Source: Mastigias papua (Eukaryota; Cnidaria; Scyphozoa; Rhizostomeae; Mastigiidae). From it: a stretch of DNA of 64,000 nucleotides. The stretch is taken from NCBI GenBank assembly GCA_964019165.1, contig OZ025279.1, positions 5,498,341 to 5,562,340 of the forward strand, written 5' to 3'. A model generated the notes under the pieces. It did not search any database, was not told the origin of the DNA, and saw only the letters and a list, made by a program, of their open reading frames with translations. The position numbers were made by a program, and so were the translations under genes. Shown here one piece after another: positions 34,917 to 45,829 of this stretch. How positions within the stretch are numbered: position 1 is the stretch's first letter; every line of letters starts with the position of its first letter.

Positions 34917-35321
34917 TCAGATTTGACTATCAAGCGAATACTTAGTTCTGTGACGGCACTGAGCCATAACTTCACTCCTCTTATTCAGCAATTTGTCCCG
35001 ATCTTTGAAGTTTATAATTTCATACTTCTCGGCCAGACACAGAGGGCATCTATTCCACTTTGGTTTAAATGAAGGTGCCCTGTGAACAATCCTCCATGAA
35101 ATCCGCGGTTCTGCGTCCATACTTTTAAAACGCCAATATTCGGATGACAGTGAGGTGCTGTTTTTATAATCTTCGTGGTTGAAAGAGCGTTTATGGTTTG
35201 CATACCGTTTTTTAAAAGTCGTTTCACAAAGACCAATGTACTTCTTATCAGGTAACTGAGCTTTGGTAGCCAGGATGGTTGCCTCATATATGACATTGGA
35301 CGCCAGGCAGTTCTGATTCAT
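34917..35321 (-). pseudogene. Penelope-like element GIY-YIG endonuclease, 5'-truncated
   Basis: The 134-residue frame includes NVIYEAT then PDKKYIGLCETTFKKRYANH (the Y-I-G part of GIY-YIG with the following Arg), KRSFNHEDYKNST, SWRIVHRAPSFKPKWNRCPL then CLAEKYEIINF (catalytic Glu region), and NKRSEVMAQCRH at the C-terminus. This is the endonuclease module fused to RT in EN-positive PLEs. The reading frame is intact to the stop, but the RT part is missing: the sequence is cut at about 35320 by a tRNA-derived SINE head. The apparent ATG is probably internal to the original ORF. Confidence 0.85.
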
Positions 35322-35480
35322 GGTCTAGTGGTTACAACGCTTGCCCGGAATGCGAGAGACCCTGGTTCGATCCCAGGTGGTGGCACATTTTAATTTTCTC
35401 CTGGTTTTTCTGAGCATTATATCAACCTTTCTGTTTGCACCGAAAAAGGAGAAATACTGGTTACTCGCTAGCTACTGATT
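35322..35480 (+). mobile_element. tRNA-derived SINE head and body
   Basis: 35326-35390 looks like a tRNA: an A-box-like tggtctagtgg, an anticodon-like arm (CTTGC/GCGAG, 7-nt loop) and a perfect T arm CCTGG-TTCGATC-CCAGG with B box. The acceptor stem does not pair, so it is not a functional tRNA gene. About 90 bp of unrelated body follow. It abuts the broken end of the PLE endonuclease. Confidence 0.65.
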
Positions 35481-35482
35481 GT

Positions 35483-35500
35483 ATATATATATATATATAT
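35483..35500. repeat. Short (TA)n tract
   Basis: About 18 bp of TA between the SINE and the next tRNA-like module. Confidence 0.9.
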
Positions 35501-35501
35501 A

Positions 35502-35620
35502 CAATCGCCTGGATGGCGCAATTGATTAGCACAGGAGTCTTCTGATCTAAACATCGTGGGTTCGAATCCGCACTGGGGCCAAAATAAATTTTCCAATTGT
35601 GGTAGCCCACTCATGACTTA
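35502..35620 (+). repeat. tRNA-like module, single copy of the 265-bp repeat family part
   Basis: The block gcctggatggcgcaattg, a central arm with tcttctgatc, and the B box gttcgaatcc are nearly identical to the tRNA-like part of the 265-bp tandem units at 61197-62235, including the downstream ccactcatgacttagta. The T stem has an extra base and the anticodon arm is degenerate, so it is a tRNA-derived repeat, not a tRNA gene. It lies between two (TA)n tracts. Confidence 0.7.

Positions 35621-35621
<1 letters not shown>

Positions 35622-35685
<64 letters not shown>
35622..35685. repeat. (TA)n tract
   Basis: About 64 bp of pure TA directly after the tRNA-like module and about 50 bp from the end of the next PLE. 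Confidence 0.97.
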
Positions 35686-35687
<2 letters not shown>

Positions 35688-35734
35688 AACTAAACCTAAG
35701 CCTCATCCACAACGTATATAAATTACATAAATAG

Positions 35735-36451
35735 AATAAACCACAAATATACTATCCTTTACGTAAATGTTTCGATCAGAATCTTCATCAGTACTAAACT
35801 TACAATGACATTGGGCCTGCTTAAATTACCTACATAACAATGGGGTCACAATTGATATTACCTAAGGGGGACCTACCTATTAACACCTCATGATAAATTA
35901 AGAATACATTATATGGGGAGGGCCGAAGCTGTGAAGTAAGAAACAAAGGAGGATAATATAGAGCATATAAGGTGATGCAAAGAGTGCAAGAAGTGTGAAG
36001 AAAAGAAGAATAGATGCTGGATAGACGCAAAATGGACAGCAGAAGCAATTAACGCTAGGAAAGTGCATAGGGGATTGCTAATGATCTGCATATCTGACGT
36101 TAAGTCCCTCAGGTATAAAGCTCTGTAGTCTAAACTGCCAGAATCCCTCCTTATGTCTAGAAATTCCAAATACCCTATCTATAATTTGAAAACTAACATC
36201 CTCTAAAAATCCATGATGGTTGGCTTCTATAAAATGTCTAAACAACTCTGCCTACGTCACTGCTACTCCACTAGAAAACTTCCTACTAGATGACTTATAA
36301 TTGTTAAACCTGGCTCTAAATGATGTAAAGGTGCTACCTACATACTGCTTGCCACATACTTTACAGCCTAATAAATACACTACCCCTGAAAAATCGCAAT
36401 TAAAGTCACTATTTATATCATACTCCCTACCTGAAACATTACATCTAAACC
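35735..36451 (-). mobile_element. Penelope-like element, 5'-truncated, minus strand
   Basis: This is an inverted near-copy of the 3' part of the PLE at 37905-38880. It includes the GIY-YIG region and the same 86-residue overlapping frame at 35909-36169. Near its 3' end a hammerhead-like core lies at about 35763-35805. It is broken off at about 36451, where it joins head to head with a plus-strand 3' end of the same family. Confidence 0.85.
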
Positions 36452-36705
36452 CACTTCTCGCACTCTTTGCATCACCTTATATGCTCTATATTATCCTCCT
36501 TTGTTTCTTACTTCACAGCTTCGGCCCTCCCCATATAATGTATTCTTAATTTATCATGAGGTGTTAATAGGTAGGTCCCCCTTAGGTAATATCAATTGTG
36601 ACCCCATTGTTATGTAGGTAATTTAAGCAGGCCCAATGTCATTGTAAGTTTAGTACTGATGAAGATTCTGATCGAAACATTTACTTAAAGGATAGTATAT
36701 TTGTG
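36452..36705 (+). mobile_element. Penelope-like element 3' end, plus strand, fused head to head
   Basis: From about 36452 the sequence matches plus-strand 38640-38880 of the family and mirrors 35735-36000. It carries only the 3' UTR and a hammerhead-like core (CTGATGA at 36656, GAA at 36674, stem I of about 4 bp, imperfect stem III). The abrupt switch of strand within one repeat is the inverted arrangement often seen in PLE insertions. Confidence 0.8.
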
Positions 36706-36712
36706 GTTTATT

Positions 36713-36860
<148 letters not shown>

Positions 36861-36899
36861 TAGAAATACACCTTAGGAAAACGACAATTGCTTTCAATT

Positions 36900-36943
36900 T
36901 GTAAAACATGTTTCGATTGCTTCGACAACCATCTTCAGTTACA
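36900..36943 (-). ncRNA. Hammerhead ribozyme candidate, left arm
   Basis: Mirror image of 37104-37147 and identical in sequence on the minus strand. Confidence 0.6.
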
Positions 36944-37103
36944 GAATAAGCATATTACATGGTGCAAACGATATAAAAGCAAGTGATTACTCCCTAGGGG
37001 TCTTACAACAAAAACTATTCCATTGAGAATAGTTTTTGTTGTAAGACCCCTAGGGAGTAATCACTTGCCTTTATATCGTTTGCACCATGTAATATGCTTA
37101 TTC

Positions 37104-37147
37104 TGTAACTGAAGATGGTTGTCGAAGCAATCGAAACATGTTTTACA
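37104..37147 (+). ncRNA. Hammerhead ribozyme candidate, right arm
   Basis: Stem I UGUAA pairs with UUACA; core CUGAAGA; a bulged U; stem II GGUUGU(CGAA)GCAAUC of 6 bp; core GAA; stem III ACAUGU (A-U and C-G closing two bases); H17 is U. All invariant positions are met. Stem III is self-complementary and too short for a stable monomer, as in retroelement hammerheads thought to act as dimers. Confidence 0.62.
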
Positions 37148-37211
37148 AATTGAAAGCAATTGTCGTTTTCCTAAGGTGTATTTCTAATATATTACTGGTG
37201 AGAAACTTTGG

Positions 37212-37902
<691 letters not shown>

Positions 37903-37904
37903 GA

Positions 37905-38880
37905 CAAGAGAAAGGATCAGGTTCCATTAGTAGTTACATTCCATCCAGCACTTAATGAGCTTAGGGACATGATTAAGAAACTCCATACCATGTTAGAAGC
38001 GTCTGAAGAACACAGGATGGCCTTTAAAAAGCAGCCTCTTGCGGTCTTCAGACGGGCACCAAATTTGAAGGATAATCTAGTTAGAGCTAAGCTTCCTAGG
38101 ATTCGGACAGAAGGAGTTAGGGTTGTTTTAGGTGTGGTAAAGCGCGATGTCAAGTTTGCAGTTATATGTCAGAGGGTAATAGTTTTAGATGTAATGTTTC
38201 AGGTAGGGAGTATGATATAAATAGTGACTTTAATTGCGATTTTTCAGGGGTAGTGTATTTATTAGGCTGTAAAGGATGTGGTACACAGTATGTAGGTAGC
38301 ACCTTTACATCATTTAGAGCCAGGTTTAACAATTACAAGTCATCTAGTAGGACGTTTTCTAGTGGAGTAGCAGTAACGCAGGCAGAGTTGTTTAGACATT
38401 TTATAGAAGCCAACCATCATGGATTTTTAGAGGATGTTAGTTTTCAAATTATAGATAGGGTATTTGGAGTTTCTAGACATAAGGAGGGATTCTGGCAGTT
38501 TAGACTACAGAGCTTTATACCTGAGGGACTTAACGTCAGATATGCAGATCATTAGCAATCCCCTATGCACTTTCCTAGCGTTAATTGCTTCTGCTGTCCA
38601 TTTTGCGTCTATCCAGCATCTATTCTTCTTTTCTTCACACTTCTTGCACTCTTTGCATCACCTTATATGCTCTATATTATCCTCCTTTGTTTCTTACTTC
38701 ACAGCTTCGGCCCTCCCCATATAATGTATTCTTAATTTATCATGAGGTGTTAATAGGTAGGTCCCCCTTAGGTAATATCAATTGTGACCCCATTGTTAGG
38801 TAATTTAAGCAGGCCCAATGTCATTGTAAGTTTAGTACTGATGAAGATTCTAATCGAAACGTTTACTGACAGAAAAGTAT
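37905..38880 (+). mobile_element. Penelope-like element: RT thumb, zinc motif, GIY-YIG endonuclease, 3' UTR
   Basis: The first frame reads [20 protein letters not shown], then FRRAPNLKDNLVRAKLP, the C-terminal RT region of PLEs. After a shift near 38120 the next frame reads CFRCGKARCQVC (paired Cys motif), then VVYLLGCKGCGTQYVGSTFT (GIY-YIG), then FIEANHHGFLEDVSFQIIDR, and stops at 38555 after NVRYADH. The family's usual RT core is absent because the copy is 5'-truncated at a (TA)n tract. The 3' UTR carries the hammerhead candidate at 38832-38869 and is followed within 70 bp by another (TA)n tract. Inverted relatives lie at 35735-36705. Confidence 0.88.
38832..38869 (+). ncRNA. Hammerhead ribozyme candidate at PLE 3' end
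   Basis: Stem I UUAGUA pairs over 6 bp with UACUGA; core CUGAUGA; bulged A; stem II GAU(UCUA)AUC; core GAA; stem III ACGU (self-complementary, no loop, so only a dimer could form it); H17 is U. All core positions are conserved. Confidence 0.6.
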
Positions 38881-38935
38881 ATTTGTGTTTTATTCTATGT
38901 ATACAATTTATATACATTGTGGATGCGGCTTAGGA

Positions 38936-39072
<137 letters not shown>

Positions 39073-39169
39073 TATATGATATATAATATAGTAGTATTAT
39101 ACTATGATATAACATATTATTAAATTATATAAGGTAATATAATATAGTATAATATAATATAATCCATTT

Positions 39170-39779
39170 ATTTACAGTAGGTTGAAACATATAGCTAATC
39201 ATAAGAGGAAATTTAGGCCTACTTTAAGTACAAAGTAAGAAAGCTAGAAGAAAATCTACAGACAGTTAGATAGAAAAATACAAAATATACTAGTAACGTG
39301 CTCTTTTCATCGCAAAAATGTTTCTTCTGTTCTACACCAACTTTATGCTATCATTGTGCTAAGTGAATCCTAGATGAGTCCCGTAGCGCCTACATAAATG
39401 ACAGCTACAATCTTTTCCTGCCCAGCTTTTTTTGGAGGTCTTTATTGATTCATGTTGAGTAGTTCTTTTACTTCTAAGTACAGTTCATGCCATAACATTC
39501 CCGCTTCAAAAGAGATGCTTTTCCCCCTAAAGTGGTAGTTTGGGGTCTTGGAAGCTTGATAGGGTGCTCGTTCCTGAGATCATAGTGGTTGTTTGTAGAA
39601 ACAAATATTTCATTCATAAATGCAGTTGCAAGTTCTTAATGTTAATCGTCACAACATTGTTTCTTTCGAGCAATGTTTCGAAGTCTGATTCTTCATCTTT
39701 ATATACATTTCGTAAAGTTTTTTCCATGGAGATGATATATCTTATTATTAAGGCCTCTCTCACTAAGTATCCATACCAA
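39170..39779. other. Intergenic, no gene seen
   Basis: No supported feature. Confidence 0.4.
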
Positions 39780-40370
39780 TGGACAATAGTTAAGCTGTGA
39801 CAGGACGAAATTTTTTTAACTATTTTTAACTATTTAAATTTTTTAGCATAAAATTTTTAACATTTCGAAATCCATATAATGAGCAATACGAGATAGCGCA
39901 TGCAGCTTTTGGTTTGCTTTCTTGCAAAGGGATGTAACATTTAACCAGGTGTCTAATAGGATACCAGGCAACTTTTCTTCTGAACTCTCATGGATTAATG
40001 TTTTATCATTTTCATTGCTATGTTAGTACTCTTTATATTGCTGAATAACATAAGGTAACATTTTTCCCCATTGATTCTCATGAAATTATCCAAAACCAAT
40101 TAGATAAATTAGCAGTATCAGTCTCTAATTTTGTGAAAAATGTTTTGTTATTTTTTTAGTCATATGCATAAATAGCTGCATCATCAGCATATTTTCAGAG
40201 TATGCTGTCAGAGACAAATATAAATCGGTCGTTATAATAATTATTAAATAGCAATGGACCGAGAGCAGATCCCTGAGGAACTCCATTGTTAATGATTTTC
40301 CACTTTCAGTATGACCCGCTAATTGTAATTCATTGTTGTCGGTTCTTGAATCTGTCGTATGCACCCATAT
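39780..40370 (-). pseudogene. CR1/Jockey-like LINE reverse transcriptase, decayed
   Basis: Minus-strand reading gives VPQGSALGPLLFNNYYND at about 40259-40283 and onward, a stop, then KYADDAAIYAYD (catalytic Y-A-D-D box) at about 40164-40193. Further down, LNVTSLCKKANQKLHALSRI then AHYMDFEMLKILC matches the region after the palm. Multiple stops and shifts inactivate it. It resembles the fragment at 47995-48780 (CKKVGQKLHTLARISNYVD). Confidence 0.8.
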
Positions 40371-41989
40371 GCTTCTAGTTTAGCTAGTAGTAGATCGTTA
40401 ATAAATTATAACACAGAATATGGCTTAGGCAGACGGGCAACTTGCGTCTGCACCGTTGATGTGTAGGTAAAGAAAGCTTTTCGACTCGAATTCATGGAAA
40501 ACAATAGCTGTGCAGGTGCTCTGCAAAGTGAGGAACATCACACTAGTGTGGTTCCGCTCGAGCACATCCAGATAAGGGCGAGAGAAAGAGCCTCAAATAT
40601 TGGATCCAGTATCCATATAGGGACTCCACAGGAGGCCATTATTATATGAAGCTCCCTAACGTCACAAATCATGATTTCACAATCGCAAACACATCGTGCG
40701 AGTATTTCATGGGGGCTAATTATCACAAGCAGAAGCGTAAAAACTCGACAATATATTTATGCCATAAAAGAGAAATTTGCTTCCTTTCAATTTGACTTGC
40801 GAATAATATGTAATTCAATGATTCTCTCTACTTGTTGGATGATTCGATCTCGGTATCCGGCCTAGCTGCCCCTATAGGGATGCTAGTGTCTCCTCACAAA
40901 ACCTCTGAGAGGTATTTGAACACTTTTTGCGCAGAAAGATATAGATTGGTATACTGATTTTATGGGGAGTGTGTAAGTTAAGACAGTATAATTAATCATA
41001 GGCTGTATGAATGATGTTACTGATCTTATGAAGAATGGTGTACACACCCGTGATGTGATGTGCGTAGCGTAAATCCTCGAATTGAACCCCCTCGAAGAAT
41101 TCTCCCTTCGAATTAGCCCCTTGCTATAGTCTCAAATTGCTAATAAGCCCCCCTTGAATAAGCCCTCACCCCAGATGGTGAAGAGTTTGATTACGACTAA
41201 TGCCTAAATTTATATTGCTCTTTTTGTGTTATGGAGAATACGACCTTTGACAGTGAGCTTTTTATGCGAAATGTATCACATAAGTTGATAAGCCCCCTTG
41301 AATGAACGCTGTAAATGGGCAAATGAAAATAGGCAAATTTATGCAGAAGCCGTAAAATGAGCAAATCGCTGTATCAGCATCAAATGTATATAGATTCTAC
41401 CAAAACCATCCAGAAAAGTGTTTGTTTGACAATTTATAAAGAAAAATGTAAAACGAGACTCGAGTGGGGAGAGGCTAAGTAGACCCCTCAGGTTTTTGCA
41501 GCCGATATCTGGGTGCGAGCCAAAACTTCTGCTGGTGGTATTGTGCATCAGTCTCATAGGGGGATGGTAATGATAGCAAGGTGTACAATCTGGAAAGATT
41601 TGCGACAGCAGGCTCAGAAAATACTTCGATCACTGCCACAATATACTGCAATAATCGCCTACAATAGGCAAGTATTGAAGTAATATCGCAGGAAAACTGA
41701 TCCTGGCCGCTCGACCAAAATTTCGGAAAGTACATTTCAAGATATGGCCAAAATAATGGCACAGGTGAATCATCTTGGTCTTTTTGCACGATATGAATTT
41801 AACAGTCTTACTTAGTATAACTTGTAACATAAAGTGTTTTTGTTTTTAAAATTGGATTTCTTTTTCGTACGATAAGTAGTATTTATCACAAATTTCCGCT
41901 GCTGACTGCTAAGGAGTGTAATCATTCCTCTTTCTTATTACTACAGTCTACAGATTCTGGTGTTCAGTTTGATGAAATATTTGTAATTT
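40371..41989. other. Intergenic, no gene recognised
   Basis: Between 41090 and 41310 there are repeated cccccttgaat/agcccc motifs that may be a decayed fold-back repeat. On the minus strand 41475-41789 is open for about 100 codons, but I see no domain in it and adjacent frames overlap it. Confidence 0.4.
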
Positions 41990-42000
41990 TGCCTAGGGGA

Positions 42001-44030
42001 GCAAGGGGGAAAAATGTTTTGAGCCAATTAGCTCATTTGTTTACAGCCTCATTTGCCAATCAAAACGCGTATAAGACAATAGAAATTTGAGAGAAGATGA
42101 TATTTGATCAGTTTCAAAAACAAAGATGGCGTCACAGGCTTTTTGCTGTATAAAAAACACCTCACACGAAAATTTGGTGTTGCACGCGATATTTCTCTTT
42201 TTCGGGCAGATTTTTACATTTTCTGGTAGAAGGAAGATTCTTCTAAAATTCTACCGCTTCCCTTGTCAAAATATTGCTGCAAACAGGAGATATCTGGTCC
42301 TATAGTTAGCGTAATTTTCGCAGTATCTTCGCCTTGGACTCACCCTTATAAGAACTGCTGAGTGGGCCTCCCCCATTCCATAGTCACGTATACTGATTTC
42401 AAGCTTATAGACATATTACTAAGCTATTTTTTCTTCTACATTTCATTCTGCCTTACTCCCTGTATGTCCCTAGTTTCTTTATGCCAGTCTCCAAAAATTG
42501 AGGGATTAGTGAGCTTACCCCCAACCACTGAGGGATCATGAAGCACAGAAATCGTTTAGTTACACCTTTTGCATTACATGACATTTGAATATATTGGAAA
42601 GAATCAATAATTGGCTGGGACAGCTAAGTGTAATGGTGGAAGAATCTTCTTGTGAAGAGTTATTGCATCCATTCTCAGAAGATTCCCATTCCATATTGCT
42701 TTGAGAGCCTCCAGACTCAGTTGTTTCAATTCCATATTTCTGAAGCACAGTGCAAATCTGTACAAAGGAAAATTTCTGCTACTATATTTGTGAAACTATT
42801 GCCTGCAACCTTTAAAGGAGGGTTCAGTGGAAATTTAAAAATAATTCTTATTAATGCCTATCAACAAAGGTTTCATTTCACAGTGTTTCAGAATGTAAGA
42901 AAACCTGTTACCTACACATAATTCCACCTTTGCATCCTTGCTGAAAAGTAATTTATATGGAGAGGATTAATCACCTCCTCCCGAAATGTTTTCTTTTATG
43001 TTTGTTGTCCCATAAATATCATGTTTATGTCAGACTTCCTAGAAACAATGGCTAGGCTCTATTGTAAGATTTTTTGGATAAACCTACTTAACTTGAAACT
43101 TATTTAGCTGTTACAAGGTAATAAATCAAATTTTACACAGTTAATAATTTACTTTTTCATTGAGAGAAGTCTGCACATCTGTTGTCAAGTTACATTTTAA
43201 TTGCTCTTTCTTTAGCAATATCTGTAGACACAAACAGAAACTGTTGATAATGTGCTGGGGTCTTCCACCTCTATCTGCTTCCAGAGATTTATACACTCTT
43301 AGAACGTTACCAAGTCCGTGAGCTCTCAGATTAATAACTTTACTGTCTTCATCGTTTCCAATCCAAGAGCTATGATACGGGTTTTGAAACGTTTTCGCGA
43401 ATTTTGGCATCCTGTTTCAGGGCTGAACCTGAGTAATTTGGAGAACTTTCACTTCCGACTGACGACAGCTTGAATTTCCCGCCAAAAAAGTTCAGTAACG
43501 TATAATGCGAAGGACGAAAGTTTTTTTGGACGAAGAAGTCCTGTATCAGGCTCGGTAAATCGTAACAATACTTTGCTACAAAGTATTTCATTGCTATGAG
43601 TAAATAGTGTTAAGGTCATCTTGAGATTGTTAGGAAGAATGTAGTGGAATACATTTGAAACGTGGAAGGGGAAGGCCCGTCTGTCAGGAGAGTCCAAGGC
43701 GAAGATACTGCGGAAATTACGCTAACTATAGGACCAGATATCTCCTGTTTGCAGTAATATTTTGACAAGGGAAGCGGTAGAATTTTAGAAGAATCTTCCT
43801 TCTACCAGAAAATGTAAAAATCTGCCCGAAAAAGAGAAATATCGCGTGCAACACCAAATTTTCGTGTGAGGTGTTTTTTATACAGCAAAAAGCCTGTGAC
43901 GCCATCTTTGTCTTTGAAACTGATCAAATATCATCTTCTCTCAAATTTCTATTGTCTTATACGCGTTTTGATTGGCAAATGAGGCTGTAAACAAATGAGC
44001 TAATTGGCTCAAAACATTTTTCCCCCTTGC
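42001..44030. mobile_element. Mutator-like element, 340-bp inverted repeats, 11-bp target duplication
   Basis: Left arm 42001-42340 and right arm 43691-44030 are inverted copies of identical length, starting GCAAGGGGGAAAAATG. TGCCTAGGGGA is repeated directly at both borders (41990-42000 and 44031-44041). Long inverted repeats with a 9-11 bp duplication are characteristic of Mutator-like elements. The 1350-bp interior has no recognisable transposase but holds a possible two-exon gene on the minus strand. Arms differ at only scattered bases, so insertion is fairly recent. Confidence 0.88.
42560..43410 (-). CDS. Possible two-exon cargo gene inside the Mutator-like element
   Basis: Exon 1 runs from an ATG at 43410 to 43153, ending at a donor AAA/gtaaat. 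Exon 2 runs from 42757, after the acceptor tttcctttgtacag, to a stop at 42560. The exons join in phase 0 and give about 151 residues with no stop. The N-terminal half includes FQNPYHSSWIGNDEDSKV, LRAHGLGNVLRVYKSLEADR and a helical Leu/Cys-rich stretch. The C-terminal half is acidic and Ser-rich (ETTESGGSQSNMEWESS). I recognise no domain. An upstream open frame at 43591-43370 overlaps in another phase, so the true start may differ. It could be a captured host fragment or element-encoded. Confidence 0.4.
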
Positions 44031-44049
44031 TGCCTAGGGGATATATTTT

Positions 44050-44730
44050 GTTGCATTCTCACGAATCGAAAAGTAGCCAGCCGTTGTCTATGCCAAAAAA
44101 TTCCCACCTGGTCTCTCAACGAAACTTTGGAAATTTAAAAAATGTTATTACTCGTTGACTTCGTATCATATTATGTTGGTTTTTTGCCTGTTCTTGATAT
44201 TTCAATTTTTATGAATGGAAAATTTAGGCCTATTTTCCATAGAGCTAATTTGATGCTGATACTATCTTGTACGTCCGTAGGCCTATTCTACAGATATCTA
44301 TGCTTCAAATATTAAAGTTTCTCTCATTTGTATACCTCACTTATACACCTGTACTTTGTCAATAAAAAGAGATCTATAGTTCCCAAGTTAGATGAATTTA
44401 CGTGTTCGTGACTTGCCGAGATATTTCTTGGGTCGATTTAACTTTAAAACTTGAATAAAATCAATACGACAGCTTCGACTGTTTCGCGCCAAAGTTGGAA
44501 CATGGTTAGTGCTGCGTATCGCCCATCGCCCCATCATATCACGCCTCGTTTTCGATGACGGGTGACGGTACAACCTTGACACTCAGAGCACTTATGTTAG
44601 TTAGGCTTTATCGCTTTATCATAATGCCTCCTTCTATGCATTACATCCGCATTTCTTATCCTTACTGACAAAAAAACAAACACCTGAACTAGTTGGTGGA
44701 TTTTTTTAGTTATCTCATACCCTATAGGTT
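44050..44730. other. Intergenic, no gene seen
   Basis: No supported feature. Confidence 0.4.
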
Positions 44731-44736
44731 ACTGAT

Positions 44737-45065
44737 TTGATGAATGCATCAGAGTGTAATTACTGCCAACTGGTGCTGCTGGAAGCCTTGGAAAATTGTC
44801 AGGTTAAAAGATGGAGCCCATTTGCTTACTTATTAGCATTAGTTAGTGTTACTGGTATTGACATACACACTCTGTATCCAGAAACAATGGAAGTATGCTG
44901 TCACATTGTTAAATACTTGAGCCTCTAAACAATCCAGAAGCTGCACATTCCCTCATTCATTTGTTATGGTCCTGCTATTATAGGTCTTCTAAGGATGTCA
45001 GTCCTTCATTTCAACCGGATTGCAGTGTATCAGTTTTTTTGCAATAGTTTACCTCCTGCTCTTAA
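44737..45065 (+). pseudogene. Decayed coding fragment, possibly transposon-associated
   Basis: The frame from about 44740 reads NASECNYCQLVLLEALENCQ then WSPFAYLLALVSVTGIDIHT and LYPETMEVC. After a shift near 44915 another frame continues LEPLNNPEAAHSLIHLLWSC then SSKDVSPSFQPDCSVSVFLQ. The segment LLALVSVTGIDIHTLYP resembles the Vertnin/OTU-like segment found in multicopy invertebrate transposon proteins; this is a weak resemblance from memory. The hAT-type relic downstream may be unrelated. Confidence 0.4.
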
Positions 45066-45257
45066 TAAAGGTTCAAGCTTGAAAGAGAGGATAATCCACT
45101 CTCTTCTGATGCAGAATTAAGGGTCACAACTTTGCAGACCAAGGTCTCTTCATCCTTGATATCTTCTAACTCAAAGAGATGCAACATCAGTATTCCTGAT
45201 GCAACACAATCAAAGTCCCTACTTGATGAAAACAGTAATTATAGGATCCTTCTACAA

Positions 45258-45482
45258 AATAGTAATGACATAAGTTATTTCTTAACAAACCAGCATCTCT
45301 GACAGATATTCAAAAATATGTAAGTTGCAGCAATGTCTGGAGCAGTATTGTATGGGGAAAAAGGCATAGGTTATTCATAATAATGACATAAGTTATTTTT
45401 TGATGAATCGGCTTCTCTGACAGATAATCAAAAATATGAAAGTTGCGGCAAGTTATGGAGCAGTATTGTATGAGGAAAAGGA
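45258..45482. repeat. Tandem duplication of about 113 bp
   Basis: 45258-45370 and 45378-45482 share aataatgacataagttatt, the ctctgacagat block, and a tggagcagtattgtatg block with about 15 percent differences. No coding role seen. Confidence 0.7.
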
Positions 45483-45489
45483 AGTTGTC

Positions 45490-45829
45490 CTTTTCTTTTT
45501 TTTTAGTATGTAATGTTAGGGAAAGGCCAATAGAGCCTATAACAAAGCCCTGACAAAGGAAGAAGGAGAAAGGAAAGTTAATTAGATAGGGAGATGAAAT
45601 CCAGTTTGTTGATGTTAGATTTGAAGGAAGATAAGTTGTAGGATTCAGGAAAGGAAGTGGGAGGTAAGGTGTTCCAAAGTTTACATGTTCTTGGAATGAA
45701 AGAAGGTTTGTGGGAAAGAGTTCATGGATTGGATAGTATGACTTGGAAAAGGTGTGATTGACTAGAGCTTCTTATGGGTTGAACATGCTTCAAGGGATTA
45801 GGAATAATACTCTTGATGTCCAACCAGAT
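45490..45829. other. Spacer before the hAT-type relic
   Basis: A purine-rich, G-rich stretch (ggaaaggaag-like) with no recognised coding sequence. Confidence 0.35.

Noticed and set aside
35326..35390. Functional tRNA gene (Ser/Gln-like)
   Set aside because: T and anticodon arms fold but the acceptor stem fails and position 33 is C; best read as a SINE head.
35502..35620. Functional tRNA gene (Arg-like, TCT)
   Set aside because: B box and A box are present, but the T stem has an extra base, the anticodon stem does not close and the acceptor arms do not pair.
41475..41830. Protein-coding gene on the minus strand
   Set aside because: Overlapping frames of about 100 and 66 codons with no domain, no splice support and no start context; likely chance.
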